A DNA stretch of 33,551 nucleotides from Stutzerimonas stutzeri (GTDB lineage Bacteria > Pseudomonadota > Gammaproteobacteria > Pseudomonadales > Pseudomonadaceae): the NCBI RefSeq assembly GCF_000935215.1, contig NZ_JXXD01000043.1, positions 1 through 33,551 on the forward strand, in the 5' to 3' direction. The notes beneath the pieces were generated by a model that ran no database searches, was not told the origin of the DNA, and saw nothing but the letters and a program-made list of their open reading frames with translations. Numbering within the stretch: the first letter of the stretch is position 1; the number at the start of each line of letters is the position of its first letter. The position numbers and the translations under genes were made by a program. Shown here one piece after another: positions 8,675 to 16,377 of the stretch.

Positions 8675-8692
8675 CTTCTTCTTATTGTTGTT
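8675..8692 (-). promoter_or_regulatory. AAN-repeat (Crc/Hfq-type CA motif) in importer operon leader
   Basis: Read on the minus strand the sequence is AACAACAATAAGAAGAAG, six consecutive AAN triplets. In Pseudomonas, AANAANAA motifs in leaders are bound by Hfq with Crc to repress translation of catabolic and transport genes. The tract is about 260 bases from the annotated start, which is farther than usual, so it may act at the 5' end of a long leader or on the small open frame that begins seven bases after it. Function is inferred from the motif. Confidence 0.45.
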
Positions 8693-8760
8693 CTGGCTCT
8701 AAACGTAGCAGGGGTTTGCAAGGACGCAACCTGATGGTGGCGTGCCGATCAGTGATGCTG

Positions 8761-8798
8761 TGCCCGCATGCACCCGAGCCGTCGGGCGCAGGCGGGCA
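8761..8798 (-). terminator. Nested hairpin downstream of the universal stress protein gene
   Basis: TGCCCGC (8761-8767) pairs with GCGGGCA (8792-8798), and CCCGA (8773-8777) pairs with TCGGG (8782-8786) around a GCCG loop. It begins ten bases beyond the usp stop codon. There is no T-run, so it is a possible transcript-end structure rather than a clear intrinsic terminator. Confidence 0.4.
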
Positions 8799-8808
8799 GA
8801 GATGCGCT

Positions 8809-9621
8809 TCAGCGCGCGATCAGGATGTCGCAGGGCGGGTTGTCGATAAACTGCCGGGCGAGGCTGCCAAGCAGAGCGCTGCTCAGTTCACCGCGGCTGT
8901 GACTGCCAAGGGCCAGCAGCTGCGGTTGCAGGTCGCGCAGCGCCTCGTCCATACAATTGTTGCGCTCGCCCTGATGCAGGCTGTAGCTCAGCAGCGCGCC
9001 GGTATCCGGCAGCTGCGGCTGGATATCTTCGATCAGCTGGTCGAACAGCTCCTGCTGCAGCGACAGACCTTCGTAATCGGGGCCGTGTACTTCGGCCATC
9101 TCGTCGATGTGCAGAGCGTGCAGTTCGGCACCTTCGCCCAGCAACTCCCAAGCGCAGTGCATGGCGCGCGTGGCGCAGCGGGAGAAATCCAGCGCAGCCA
9201 CGGCGCGATGATACGGGGCCTCCGCCGGGGTGATAGCCAGCAACAGCGGCGCCCGGCTTTCCAGCATGACGCGCTCCAGCGTGGTGCCGGCGAATCCCTG
9301 GCTCGACCCCTTGTGATGGCGGCCCAGCACCAGCAGATCGGCCTCCAGCCCCTCGGCCTGGGTGAGGATCTCCTCCACCGGCTGCCCGCGGCGAATCCAG
9401 GGTTCGAGCTGACCCAGCCCGTTCTCCTGCAGGCGTTGCTGCAGGAGTGCGCGTGCCTGCTGTTCGTCGCTCCCGGCGTCGCGCTCGTCGAGTACGTAAA
9501 GCAGGCTGATGCGAGCACCGGTCTGGCGCGCCAGGCCGGCGGCACGTTGCAGCGCGAGATCGGCGTCCGGGCTGAGATCGTGGGCGACAAGAATGTGCTG
9601 AACCCGATTGTGCTGAAGCAT
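8809..9621 (-). CDS. Tandem universal stress protein (two UspA domains)
   Basis: A 270-residue cytosolic protein made of two UspA domains in tandem, roughly residues 1-145 and 146-270. The first begins with VQHILVAHDLSPDADLAL and ends with a VLGRHHKG...GTT stretch; the second ends with LALGSHSRG...LLGS before the final strand DILIAR. These end motifs resemble the ATP-binding loop G-2X-G-9X-G(S/T), although the second Gly is replaced in both. The ATG at 9621 is chosen because it begins the domain directly; longer in-frame starts add sequence unlike a Usp. In pseudomonads such proteins help survival in low oxygen or stationary phase. It is divergent from the response regulator gene. Confidence 0.88.
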   Translation of the reverse strand: MLQHNRVQHILVAHDLSPDADLALQRAAGLARQTGARISLLYVLDERDAGSDEQQARALLQQRLQENGLGQLEPWIRRGQPVEEILTQAEGLEADLLVLGRHHKGSSQGFAGTTLERVMLESRAPLLLAITPAEAPYHRAVAALDFSRCATRAMHCAWELLGEGAELHALHIDEMAEVHGPDYEGLSLQQELFDQLIEDIQPQLPDTGALLSYSLHQGERNNCMDEALRDLQPQLLALGSHSRGELSSALLGSLARQFIDNPPCDILIAR

Positions 9622-9800
9622 GGGCGGCCTCGCGAAGCTGGCGAAAGGCGCAAGTATGCCGTGGCCGCGGGGGCATGTCCCGCCCGTGACCCGCGTCGCT
9701 GGGTTGATCGGGCGCAACAACTTCACGGGCAATGGCCACTCGTGCTTTTGTCGATCCGATCCTGCGGCTATGCTTGCCGGCATTCGAGCAGGAGTTAAGG

Positions 9801-10709
9801 ATGAGCAAGGTCAGTGTGCTGGTGGTGGATGACGCGCCCTTTATCAGGGATCTGGTGAAGAAGGCGCTCCGTAGTCACTTTCCCGGCATTCGCATCGAGG
9901 ATGCGGTCAACGGGCGCAAGGCCCAGCAAATACTCAGCCGTGAGCGCTTCGACCTGATCCTCTGTGATTGGGAAATGCCGGAGATGTCAGGTCTGGAGCT
10001 GCTGACCTGGTGCCGCACGCAGGATGCGCTGAAGATCACGCCGTTCATCATGGTCACCAGCCGTGGCGACAAGGAGAACGTGGTACAGGCCATTCAGGCC
10101 GGCGTTTCGGATTTCATCGGCAAGCCGTTTTCCAACGAACAGCTCACCAGCAAGGTACGCAAGGCCCTCGGCCGCGCCGGCAAGCTGGATGCCCTGGCCG
10201 CCAGCGCGCCGACGCGAACTCTGGCGACCGGCATGGCCAACGACTCGCTGGCCGCGCTGACGGGCGGCAAGGCCGAGGTGGTACGACCCGCCGCTCCGGC
10301 CGCCGAAGCCAAGGCCTCGCCGCTGATTCAGCCCAGTGCAGCGCCTGCCAGCGCACCAGCCGGTGCCGCGTCCGGTCGCGGGCAGGGCCAGTTGCGCCTG
10401 GCCAACGGCAGTGTCGCCTGCGTGATCAAGGCGCTGAGCCTCAAGGAAGCGCTGCTGGTGGTCAAACGCGGCGAGCAGTTGCCGCAGGTGCTGGAAAGCG
10501 CCGTGCTCGATCTCGAGCAGGGCGAGGGCGGTGAGGTCGCCCGTCTCAATGGCTACCTGCATGCCGTCGCCGCGTTCGAACCCAAGCCCGACAGCGAGTG
10601 GCTGCAGCTGTCGTTCCGCTTCGTTGATCGCGATCCGCAGAAGATGGACTACCTGTCGCGCCTGATCGCCCGTGGTACCGCGCAGCGGCACTTCGTCCCA
10701 GGCGCCTGA
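9801..10709 (+). CDS. Response regulator: CheY-type receiver domain with unusual C-terminal (degenerate PilZ-like) domain
   Basis: The 302-residue protein starts with a complete receiver domain (residues 1-125): acidic pair Asp10-Asp11, phospho-acceptor Asp56 in LCDWEMP, Thr86 and Lys108 in IGKPF. An Ala/Pro-rich linker (about 135-192) follows, then a roughly 105-residue C-terminal domain. That part is rich in alternating hydrophobic residues and ends in SFRFVDRDPQKMDYLSRLI, which resembles the last strand and helix of PilZ domains, but the c-di-GMP-binding RxxxR and (D/N)xSxxG motifs are not evident. So a PilZ-like, possibly non-binding, output domain is my best reading, with modest certainty. 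No DNA-binding output is visible. A perfect AGGAG site precedes the ATG. No cognate kinase gene is adjacent; phoR lies 3.5 kb away on the other strand. Confidence 0.8.
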   Translation: MSKVSVLVVDDAPFIRDLVKKALRSHFPGIRIEDAVNGRKAQQILSRERFDLILCDWEMPEMSGLELLTWCRTQDALKITPFIMVTSRGDKENVVQAIQAGVSDFIGKPFSNEQLTSKVRKALGRAGKLDALAASAPTRTLATGMANDSLAALTGGKAEVVRPAAPAAEAKASPLIQPSAAPASAPAGAASGRGQGQLRLANGSVACVIKALSLKEALLVVKRGEQLPQVLESAVLDLEQGEGGEVARLNGYLHAVAAFEPKPDSEWLQLSFRFVDRDPQKMDYLSRLIARGTAQRHFVPGA

Positions 10710-10717
10710 TTCGACCC

Positions 10718-10744
10718 GGCCAGGCGACCGTTCGGCGCCTGGCC
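10718..10744 (+). terminator. Hairpin after the response regulator gene
   Basis: GGCCAGGCG (10718-10726) and CGCCTGGCC (10736-10744) form a perfect 9-bp GC-rich stem, eight bases after the stop codon. No T-run follows, so termination strength is uncertain. Confidence 0.5.
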
Positions 10745-10853
10745 GCGCAGACAAACTGACGAGCATCACACCCCGACGGTCGGTGGCTCGCACAGGTCCG
10801 CCGGCACTGCTAGTCTTCCCGCTCCAACACTATAACCACTAGAAACTGCCGTT

Positions 10854-11750
10854 ATGCTGGGGCGCATTCTTTTGTTGCTCGGGCTGCCGCTGCTGGCTAC
10901 GCCGGCGCTGGCCCTGACCATCTACAAATACACCGACGCCAATGGGGTCGTGACCTACAGCGACCAGGCTGCGCCTGGCGCGCAGGTTTTCGTCTTCAGT
11001 GACCGCATGGTGGAAAAGCTCGACACCCAGGTCAAACTGGAAACCCGCAAGCACGCGGCAGGCGAGACGCTGCTGGTGCGTAACGACCTGTTCGCGCCGG
11101 TCGATATCGAGCTGAAGCTGGAAAACGTCGTCAATGCCGTCGGGGCACCGGCCAAGCCGATTCGCTGGGTATTGCCGCCGCGCAGTCAGATTCGTCTGGC
11201 CACCCTGGCCCCGCGCGATGCCAGCAAGCCACTCAAGTACACGCCCAAGCTTCGCCATGCCCTGGGCGATCCGCGCCTGCTGCCCAAACCTTACAAGTAT
11301 CCGCTGCCATGGCGCGGCGGTCCGTTCCGCCTGACCCAGGGCGCCAACGGCCAGTACAGCCATTTCACGCCCAAGGGTCGCTACGCGGTCGACATCGCCA
11401 TGCCCGAAGGCACGCCCATCGTCGCCGCGCGCGGCGGCATGGTGGTGAAGATCGAGAACGAGCAGAGCGGGCGGGGCAACAACCCGGCCGGCAATTTCGT
11501 GCGCATCATGCATGACGACGGCACCATGGGCGTCTACCTGCACCTGATGAAGGGCTCGGTGGCCGTGCGCGAGGGCCAGCGAGTCGAGAGCGGTACACGT
11601 ATTGCCCGCTCCGGCAACACCGGCAACAGCACCGGGCCGCACCTGCACTTCGTGGTGCAGCGCAACGTCGGCCTGGCGATCGAGTCGATTCCCTTCGACT
11701 TCTCGCAGCCGGTCAACAGCCTGCCGAACTTCGCCGTGGGGGGTGAGTAG
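10854..11750 (+). CDS. Secreted M23 (LytM) family metallopeptidase with N-terminal DUF4124-like region
   Basis: A 298-residue exported protein. The signal peptide occupies residues 1-20 (cleavage after ALA). A DUF4124-like segment, IYKYTDANGVVTYSDQ, follows at about 23-38, then a middle region, and the M23 peptidase domain from about residue 165. Candidate zinc ligands are His170, Asp180 (RYAVD) and His265; His230 (YLHL) and His263 of the HLH motif would be catalytic. M23 enzymes cut peptide crossbridges in peptidoglycan, so this is probably a periplasmic or surface-directed cell-wall hydrolase or its regulator. All expected catalytic residues are present, so it is likely active. A TATAAC hexamer at 10831-10836 may be the -10 element of its promoter. 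Confidence 0.9.
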   Translation: MLGRILLLLGLPLLATPALALTIYKYTDANGVVTYSDQAAPGAQVFVFSDRMVEKLDTQVKLETRKHAAGETLLVRNDLFAPVDIELKLENVVNAVGAPAKPIRWVLPPRSQIRLATLAPRDASKPLKYTPKLRHALGDPRLLPKPYKYPLPWRGGPFRLTQGANGQYSHFTPKGRYAVDIAMPEGTPIVAARGGMVVKIENEQSGRGNNPAGNFVRIMHDDGTMGVYLHLMKGSVAVREGQRVESGTRIARSGNTGNSTGPHLHFVVQRNVGLAIESIPFDFSQPVNSLPNFAVGGE

Positions 11751-11802
11751 CCGCGCTGGCCGCTCACCGGTCCGTTCATGACAGGCCGGCAACTTCAGCG
11801 AC

Positions 11803-12564
11803 TCAGAACGCCAGGCCGACCTTCAAACCGACCTGTTCCTGCTTGAGTTTGCTGTTTTCGGCGAACTCGCTGTCACTGTCGATCTCGTAGCGGGTCTGGG
11901 TGTAGTACAGGCTGGTGCTGATTGGCATGTTGTTGATGCCCTTGTTCCACAGCACGCTCAGCTCACCGTAGGGGTTGACCTTGTCCTTGAGGTCGACGGT
12001 GTCGCTTTCGCCGCCAACCTTCAGCTTGCTGTCCGCTTCAATGGAATAGCGGGCGCCCACTTCAAGGCGCACGGTGTAGTCGGGCGTCAGGTAGTTGTAG
12101 CCGATACCTGCCTTGGCGAATGGCGAGCGGGTGGTCAGCTTGACGTCTTCCTCGAAGATGCCGACGCGTACGTCATCCTGCTCGATGCGTCCCCAGTCGT
12201 AGCCGCCGCCGACAATCAGGTCGACATAGTTGTTGGTACTCAGGGCTGCGCGCAGGCCCAGGTCGAGATCGGCGCGAGCGGATAGATATTCCACATCGTC
12301 TTTTTCACGGTACTGACCTTCGATTCCGGCCTGGTAGATGAAGCCTTCCTGTCCGGTCATCTTGTTGCCGAAGTTGTAGTACAGCCCGCCCTGGTTGAGG
12401 CGCTCCTTGTCGCTTTCGTCGTTCACGGTCAGCTTGTACTGATTGTGCGAGCCAATGACGCCGAACGTGGAGATCGGGCCGGTGGCCGATTGAGCGAAAG
12501 CCTGAGAGGTGGCTGCCAGGCACAGGGCCAAGGCGGTTGTGGTAGTCAAACCATTGATGCGCAT
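11803..12564 (-). CDS. Putative outer-membrane beta-barrel protein, function unknown
   Basis: A 253-residue exported protein. The signal peptide ends at about Ala24 (SQAFA). The mature part consists of many alternating polar/hydrophobic strands with aromatic residues, for example YVDLIVGGGYDWG and TSLYYTQTRYEI, and ends in GLKVGLAF, a C-terminal Phe of the type recognised by the BAM machinery. That suggests an outer-membrane barrel of about 8-10 strands. I do not recognise a named family. It is convergent with the M23 peptidase gene (52-base gap) and stands alone as a transcript. The upstream region is AT-richer than average and contains a hairpin. Confidence 0.7.
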   Translation of the reverse strand: MRINGLTTTTALALCLAATSQAFAQSATGPISTFGVIGSHNQYKLTVNDESDKERLNQGGLYYNFGNKMTGQEGFIYQAGIEGQYREKDDVEYLSARADLDLGLRAALSTNNYVDLIVGGGYDWGRIEQDDVRVGIFEEDVKLTTRSPFAKAGIGYNYLTPDYTVRLEVGARYSIEADSKLKVGGESDTVDLKDKVNPYGELSVLWNKGINNMPISTSLYYTQTRYEIDSDSEFAENSKLKQEQVGLKVGLAF

Positions 12565-12600
12565 GCGGGAAGCTCCATCGTCATTCGATAAGAAATCGGT

Positions 12601-12620
12601 GGCGGCTCAAGCGAGCCGCC
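12601..12620 (-). promoter_or_regulatory. Perfect hairpin in the leader of the outer-membrane protein gene
   Basis: GGCGGCTC (12601-12608) and GAGCCGCC (12613-12620) pair perfectly around a four-base loop, 36 bases upstream of the start codon. It lies in the likely 5' UTR. It may stabilise the mRNA, act as an attenuator or be an operator; the sequence alone does not decide. Confidence 0.4.
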
Positions 12621-12755
12621 TATGGCGTGGACTGGCGCTGTCTGAAAATAATTCTGCGTATCACGATGGGCGGTCGTTAATACTTGTAAATCAAGGATTA
12701 GCGAGCGGTATGTAAACGAAAAGGTAACTATGGTTGGCCAGCAATGGCGGGCGAT

Positions 12756-14099
12756 CTATCCCGGAAAACGAAGAACCTTGGCCAAGACGATCTTCGGTCC
12801 GCGCATCTTCTTGATGACTATCTGCAGGCCATCGACCTGGAGCACTTCGTCTTCATCGGGGACACGTTTCAGCGTCTCGTAAACCAGACCGGCAAGGGTT
12901 TCGGCCTCGACGTGATCGAGATCGATCTCCAGCAGGCGCTCCAGCTTGAACAGCGGGGTGTCGCCGCGGACCAGCAGCTTGCCGGGCTGGTAGGCAAGCA
13001 CGCCGCGTTCGGTCTTGCGATGTTCGTCCTGGATGTCGCCAACCAGCACTTCGAGCACGTCTTCCATGGTCAGGAAGCCAATCACCTTGTGGTCGCCTTC
13101 CTCGACCAGTACGAAATGCGCCCCTCCCTGACGAAACTGCTCGAGCAGGCTGGCCAACGGCATGTGCTTGGACACCCGCTCCAGTGGGCGCAGCAGCTCG
13201 TTCAGGCAGAAGTGCTCGGGCAGGTGATCATCGGCGGCCAGCGCCAGCAGCAGATCCTTGATGTGCAGCAAGCCGACGTACTCGCCCTGCTGGTTGTCGT
13301 AGACCGGGTAGCGGCTGTACTTGTGGCGGCGAATGACCTCGAGGACCTCGCTCAGCGGCGCATCGTGCTCGAGTTGCAGCAGATCCTCGCGGGAGTTGGC
13401 CCAGTCGACGACTTCCAGCTCGCTCATTTCCACCGCCGAGGCCAGCACCTGGATCTGCTGGTTGCCGGGGTCGCGGGCGCGGTTGGAATGCAGGATCAGC
13501 TTGAGCTCGTCGCGGCTGTAGTGATGATCGTGGTGCGCCCCCGGCTCGCCCTGGCCGGCAATGCGCAGAATGGCGTTGGCACTGGCATTGAGCAGGTAGA
13601 TGGCCGGGTACATCAGCCAGTAGAACAGGTACAGCGGAACGGCCGTCCACAGCGATAGCAGCTCCGGCTTGCGGATCGCCCAGGACTTCGGCGCCAGCTC
13701 ACCAACCACGATATGCAGGTAGGAAATGATGAAGAAGGCGGTGAAGAAAGCGATGCCGTGCACCAGCGCCTGGGACTGGATGCCGATGCTGGCCAACAGC
13801 GGTTCGAGCAGGTGCGCGAAAGCCGGCTCGCCGACCCAGCCGAGGCCGAGCGAAGCCAGGGTGATGCCCAGCTGGCAGGCCGAAAGGTAGGCGTCGAGCT
13901 GAGCGTGAACGGTGCGCAGGATGTGCCCGCGCCAGCCGTGCCGGCTGGCGATCGCTTCCACCTTGGTGGAGCGCAGCTTGACCATGGCGAACTCGGCGGC
14001 AACGAAGAAGCCGTTGAGCAGCACGAGGAACAGGGCAAAGAGAATCAGACCGAAATCGGCGAAATAGGACGAGGCGGCGTAACTGGGGGAGGGGTCCAT
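12756..14099 (-). CDS. CNNM/CorC family membrane protein with CBS pair (hemolysin-family)
   Basis: A 447-residue inner-membrane protein with the standard three-part order. The N-terminal DUF21/CNNM transmembrane domain covers about residues 1-195 and includes LLNGFFVAAEFAMVKLR (28-44). A CBS-domain pair occupies about 215-345 (for example YSRYPVYDNQQGEYVGLLH), and the C-terminal CorC_HlyC domain covers about 360-440. Related proteins have been implicated in magnesium or cobalt efflux; the name hemolysin is historical. It is downstream of phoR on the same strand with a 98-base gap, an arrangement also known from other pseudomonads, so read-through from phoBR is possible. Confidence 0.9.
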   Translation of the reverse strand: MDPSPSYAASSYFADFGLILFALFLVLLNGFFVAAEFAMVKLRSTKVEAIASRHGWRGHILRTVHAQLDAYLSACQLGITLASLGLGWVGEPAFAHLLEPLLASIGIQSQALVHGIAFFTAFFIISYLHIVVGELAPKSWAIRKPELLSLWTAVPLYLFYWLMYPAIYLLNASANAILRIAGQGEPGAHHDHHYSRDELKLILHSNRARDPGNQQIQVLASAVEMSELEVVDWANSREDLLQLEHDAPLSEVLEVIRRHKYSRYPVYDNQQGEYVGLLHIKDLLLALAADDHLPEHFCLNELLRPLERVSKHMPLASLLEQFRQGGAHFVLVEEGDHKVIGFLTMEDVLEVLVGDIQDEHRKTERGVLAYQPGKLLVRGDTPLFKLERLLEIDLDHVEAETLAGLVYETLKRVPDEDEVLQVDGLQIVIKKMRGPKIVLAKVLRFPG

Positions 14100-14162
14100 G
14101 AAGGGGTCGGGTAGCCAATGATCGCGACAGGATGGCGGCGGCGGGCCGGCTTTTCAAGCCAT

Positions 14163-14183
14163 GAGCCGGGATTTTTCCGGCTC
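14163..14183 (-). terminator. Hairpin after phoR
   Basis: GAGCCGG (14163-14169) and CCGGCTC (14177-14183) form a 7-bp stem with a 7-base A-rich loop on the minus strand. It starts 15 bases after the phoR stop. No T-run follows, so it may be a processing or weak termination structure. Confidence 0.4.
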
Positions 14184-14197
14184 GCGCTGGCAGCGGG

Positions 14198-15508
14198 TCA
14201 GCGTTCGGACACCTGGCTGTTCTGGAAGTGGCAGGAGAAGCGGCTGCCTTGGCCAGGTGTACTGCTGATATCCAGGCGGCCCTGGTGGCGCAGCAGCACG
14301 TGCTTGACGATGGCCAGCCCCAGTCCCGTGCCGCCGGTGCTGCTGGCACGGCTGGAGTCGACGCGGTAGAAACGCTCGGTCAGGCGTGGCAAATGCTTCT
14401 GCTCGATGCCGATACCGCTGTCCTCGACACTGAGGTGCGCACCGACCTCGTCGGCCCACCAGCGCACATGCACACTGCCGCCATCGGGTGTGTACTTCAC
14501 CGCATTGAACACCAGGTTGGAGAAGGCGCTGCGCAGCTCCGTCTCGCTGCCCTTGAGCAGCAGCGCCGGGTCGGCATCGAGGCTGATCAGGTGGCCGCGG
14601 CTGCCAGATAGTGCGCGGGCATCGCTGATGATCGATTGCAGCAGCAGGCCCACCGCCACCGGCTGGTTGTCGGTCGGGCGACTGCTGGTTTCCAGACGAG
14701 CCAGCAGGAGTAGGTCGTTGAGCAGGTGCTGCATGCGCCCGGCCTGCTGATTCATCTGCTGCAGCGCCCGGAGCCAGCGCGGGTTCACCGCATCGGCGTT
14801 TTCCAGCAGGGTTTCCAGATAGCCGGCGATGACGGTGAGCGGCGTGCGCAGCTCGTGGGATACGTTGGCGACGAAGTCTTTGCGCATCTGCTCCAGCTGG
14901 TGCAGGCGGGTGACGTCGCGGACCAGCAGCAGGTGCTCGCGGTTGCCGTAGCGAGTGATGTTGAACTGCAGGCGAATGCGGTCATCGACGGGAGAGGCCA
15001 GCTCCAGCGGCTGGTCATAGTTGCCGCCGTCGAAGTACTCCTTGAAGGCCGGATGACGCACCAGGTTGCCGATCGGGTGACCAGCGTCCTGCGGCTTCTT
15101 CAGCCCCAGCAGGCGGTTGGCGGCGGGGTTCCACCATTCCAGATTGCCATCGCTGTCGAGCATGATCACCGCATCCTTGAGTGCGGCGGTAGAGCCCTGG
15201 GCGCGATCGATGATGCCTTGCAGTTCGCCGCGCAGGCGCAGGTCGCGGCGCTGCAGCTGGTAGAGGCTGTCGAAGATATCGCCCCAGATGCCGGCCGAAT
15301 CCGGCGGCGCTTCGTCCGGGTCGGCACGCCGCAGCCAGCGCTGCAGTCGCAGCAGCTGGCGCAGGGTCCAGATCAGGTAGCCGGTCAGGCCAAGGACCAG
15401 CGCCCAGGCATATTCGCCGGTCAGCAGTCCCAGCAGCAGGCAGCCGCCCAGCAGAAGCAGCAGGCGACGCACGAGGGCTCCTTGCCAGTCCTGATTCAAC
15501 CGATGCAC
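14198..15508 (-). CDS. phoR: Phosphate regulon sensor histidine kinase
   Basis: PhoR phosphorylates PhoB in phosphate starvation. The 436-residue product has an N-terminal membrane hairpin (about residues 14-47), a charged linker, a PAS domain (about 97-200, with the DGNLEWWNPAANRLLG segment), a HisKA domain with His218 in the VSHELRTPL H-box, and an HATPase domain with N box (NLVFNAVKYTPDGG), DSGIGIE and the GTGLGLAIVKHV G box. It lacks a large periplasmic sensor domain, as is normal for PhoR. The frame begins with GTG at 15508, but a GGAG lies almost on top of that codon; a TTG at 15499 has the GGAG eight bases upstream and is a credible alternative start. It follows phoB after 59 bases. 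Confidence 0.96.
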   Translation of the reverse strand: MHRLNQDWQGALVRRLLLLLGGCLLLGLLTGEYAWALVLGLTGYLIWTLRQLLRLQRWLRRADPDEAPPDSAGIWGDIFDSLYQLQRRDLRLRGELQGIIDRAQGSTAALKDAVIMLDSDGNLEWWNPAANRLLGLKKPQDAGHPIGNLVRHPAFKEYFDGGNYDQPLELASPVDDRIRLQFNITRYGNREHLLLVRDVTRLHQLEQMRKDFVANVSHELRTPLTVIAGYLETLLENADAVNPRWLRALQQMNQQAGRMQHLLNDLLLLARLETSSRPTDNQPVAVGLLLQSIISDARALSGSRGHLISLDADPALLLKGSETELRSAFSNLVFNAVKYTPDGGSVHVRWWADEVGAHLSVEDSGIGIEQKHLPRLTERFYRVDSSRASSTGGTGLGLAIVKHVLLRHQGRLDISSTPGQGSRFSCHFQNSQVSER

Positions 15509-15567
15509 TCCAGAGAGGTGGCGATGATGGGATGGATGACGCCGGGACTCATGCGCACCCGGCGCGC

Positions 15568-16257
15568 TCAGCTTTTGCTGGAGAAACGATAACCGGTGCC
15601 GCGTACCGTCTGCACCAGGTTCTCGTAGGCCTCACCGAGCGCCTTGCGCAGCCGACGGATATGCACATCGACAGTGCGCTCCTCGACATAGACATTGCCG
15701 CCCCAGACCTGATCGAGCAGCTGGCTGCGGGTGTAGGCGCGCTCCTGGTGGGTCATGAAGAATTGCAGCAGACGGTATTCGGTGGGGCCCATCTCGGCCG
15801 GTTTGCCGTCGATGGTGACGCGGTGGCTGATCGGGTCGAGCAGCAGGCCACCGATCTCGATCGGCGACTCGCTGTCCACCGGCGTCGCACGGCGCAGCAC
15901 GGCCTTCAGGCGCGCTACCAGCTCGCGCGGTGAGAAGGGTTTGGTGATGTAGTCGTCGGCGCCGACTTCCAGACCCTGAATCTTGTTGTCCTCTTCACCC
16001 TTGGCGGTAAGCATGATGATTGGCGTGTCGGCGGTCAGCTCGTCACGCTTGAGGCGGCGGGCCAGTTCGATGCCGGAGGTGCCGGGCAGCATCCAGTCAA
16101 GCAGGATCAGATCCGGCTTGCGGTCGATGATCAGCGCGTGGGCCTGCTGGGTGTTCTCTGCTTCGAGACAGTCATAGCCGGCCATTTCCAGGGCGACGAC
16201 GATCATCTCCCGGATCGGCGCCTCGTCATCGACGATCAGTATGCTCTTGCCGTTCAT
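15568..16257 (-). CDS. phoB: Phosphate regulon response regulator
   Basis: PhoB is the transcription factor of the Pho regulon; it binds Pho boxes after phosphorylation. The product has 229 residues, the same length as E. coli PhoB. The receiver domain has Asp10, Asp11, phospho-acceptor Asp54 in LLDWMLPG and the switch/lysine region [10 protein letters not shown]. The C-terminal OmpR-type winged helix contains [28 protein letters not shown] and [12 protein letters not shown]. The ATG at 16257 gives the receiver domain its normal start. A Pho box about 50 bases upstream indicates autoregulation, and phoR follows. Confidence 0.98.
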   Translation of the reverse strand: MNGKSILIVDDEAPIREMIVVALEMAGYDCLEAENTQQAHALIIDRKPDLILLDWMLPGTSGIELARRLKRDELTADTPIIMLTAKGEEDNKIQGLEVGADDYITKPFSPRELVARLKAVLRRATPVDSESPIEIGGLLLDPISHRVTIDGKPAEMGPTEYRLLQFFMTHQERAYTRSQLLDQVWGGNVYVEERTVDVHIRRLRKALGEAYENLVQTVRGTGYRFSSKS

Positions 16258-16292
16258 GGTCAAGCCTCGGGTCTGTTCTTGTCGTCCGGCAT

Positions 16293-16324
16293 TAGATAAC
16301 GGAATTATTGCAGCCATGTGACAG
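16293..16324 (-). promoter_or_regulatory. Pho box and -10 element of the phoB promoter
   Basis: Read on the minus strand, 16324-16307 is CTGTCACATGGCTGCAAT. This is two CTGTCAT-like seven-base repeats with a four-base spacer, a good match to the Pho box consensus. A TATCTA hexamer (16298-16293) lies eight bases further downstream, where the -10 element of a PhoB-activated promoter is expected. The arrangement predicts PhoB autoactivation of phoBR. Confidence 0.75.
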
Positions 16325-16377
16325 GCAGACGGCAACAGGCTGCCGTGCTCCGGCGCTCTAGCCCGGCGCGCCTGGGC

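Larger units (their letters stand above)
8415..8808. other. 394-base intergenic region: leader of the importer operon and 3' end of the usp gene
   Basis: No convincing gene is seen. It holds, from the operon side, the ribosome site and a nested hairpin (8442-8476), a 61-codon open frame (8483-8668, minus) with composition that does not look coding, an AAN-triplet tract (8675-8692), and a nested hairpin (8761-8798) that could end the universal stress protein transcript. The importer operon promoter must lie here, probably upstream of the AAN tract, but no good -35/-10 pair stands out. Confidence 0.6.

Noticed and set aside
8716-8732. Sigma-54-like GG-N10-GC element on the minus strand upstream of the importer operon
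   Set aside because: The -12 part (TTGCA) is good but the -24 part is AGGTTG instead of TGGCAC, so the match is too poor to call.
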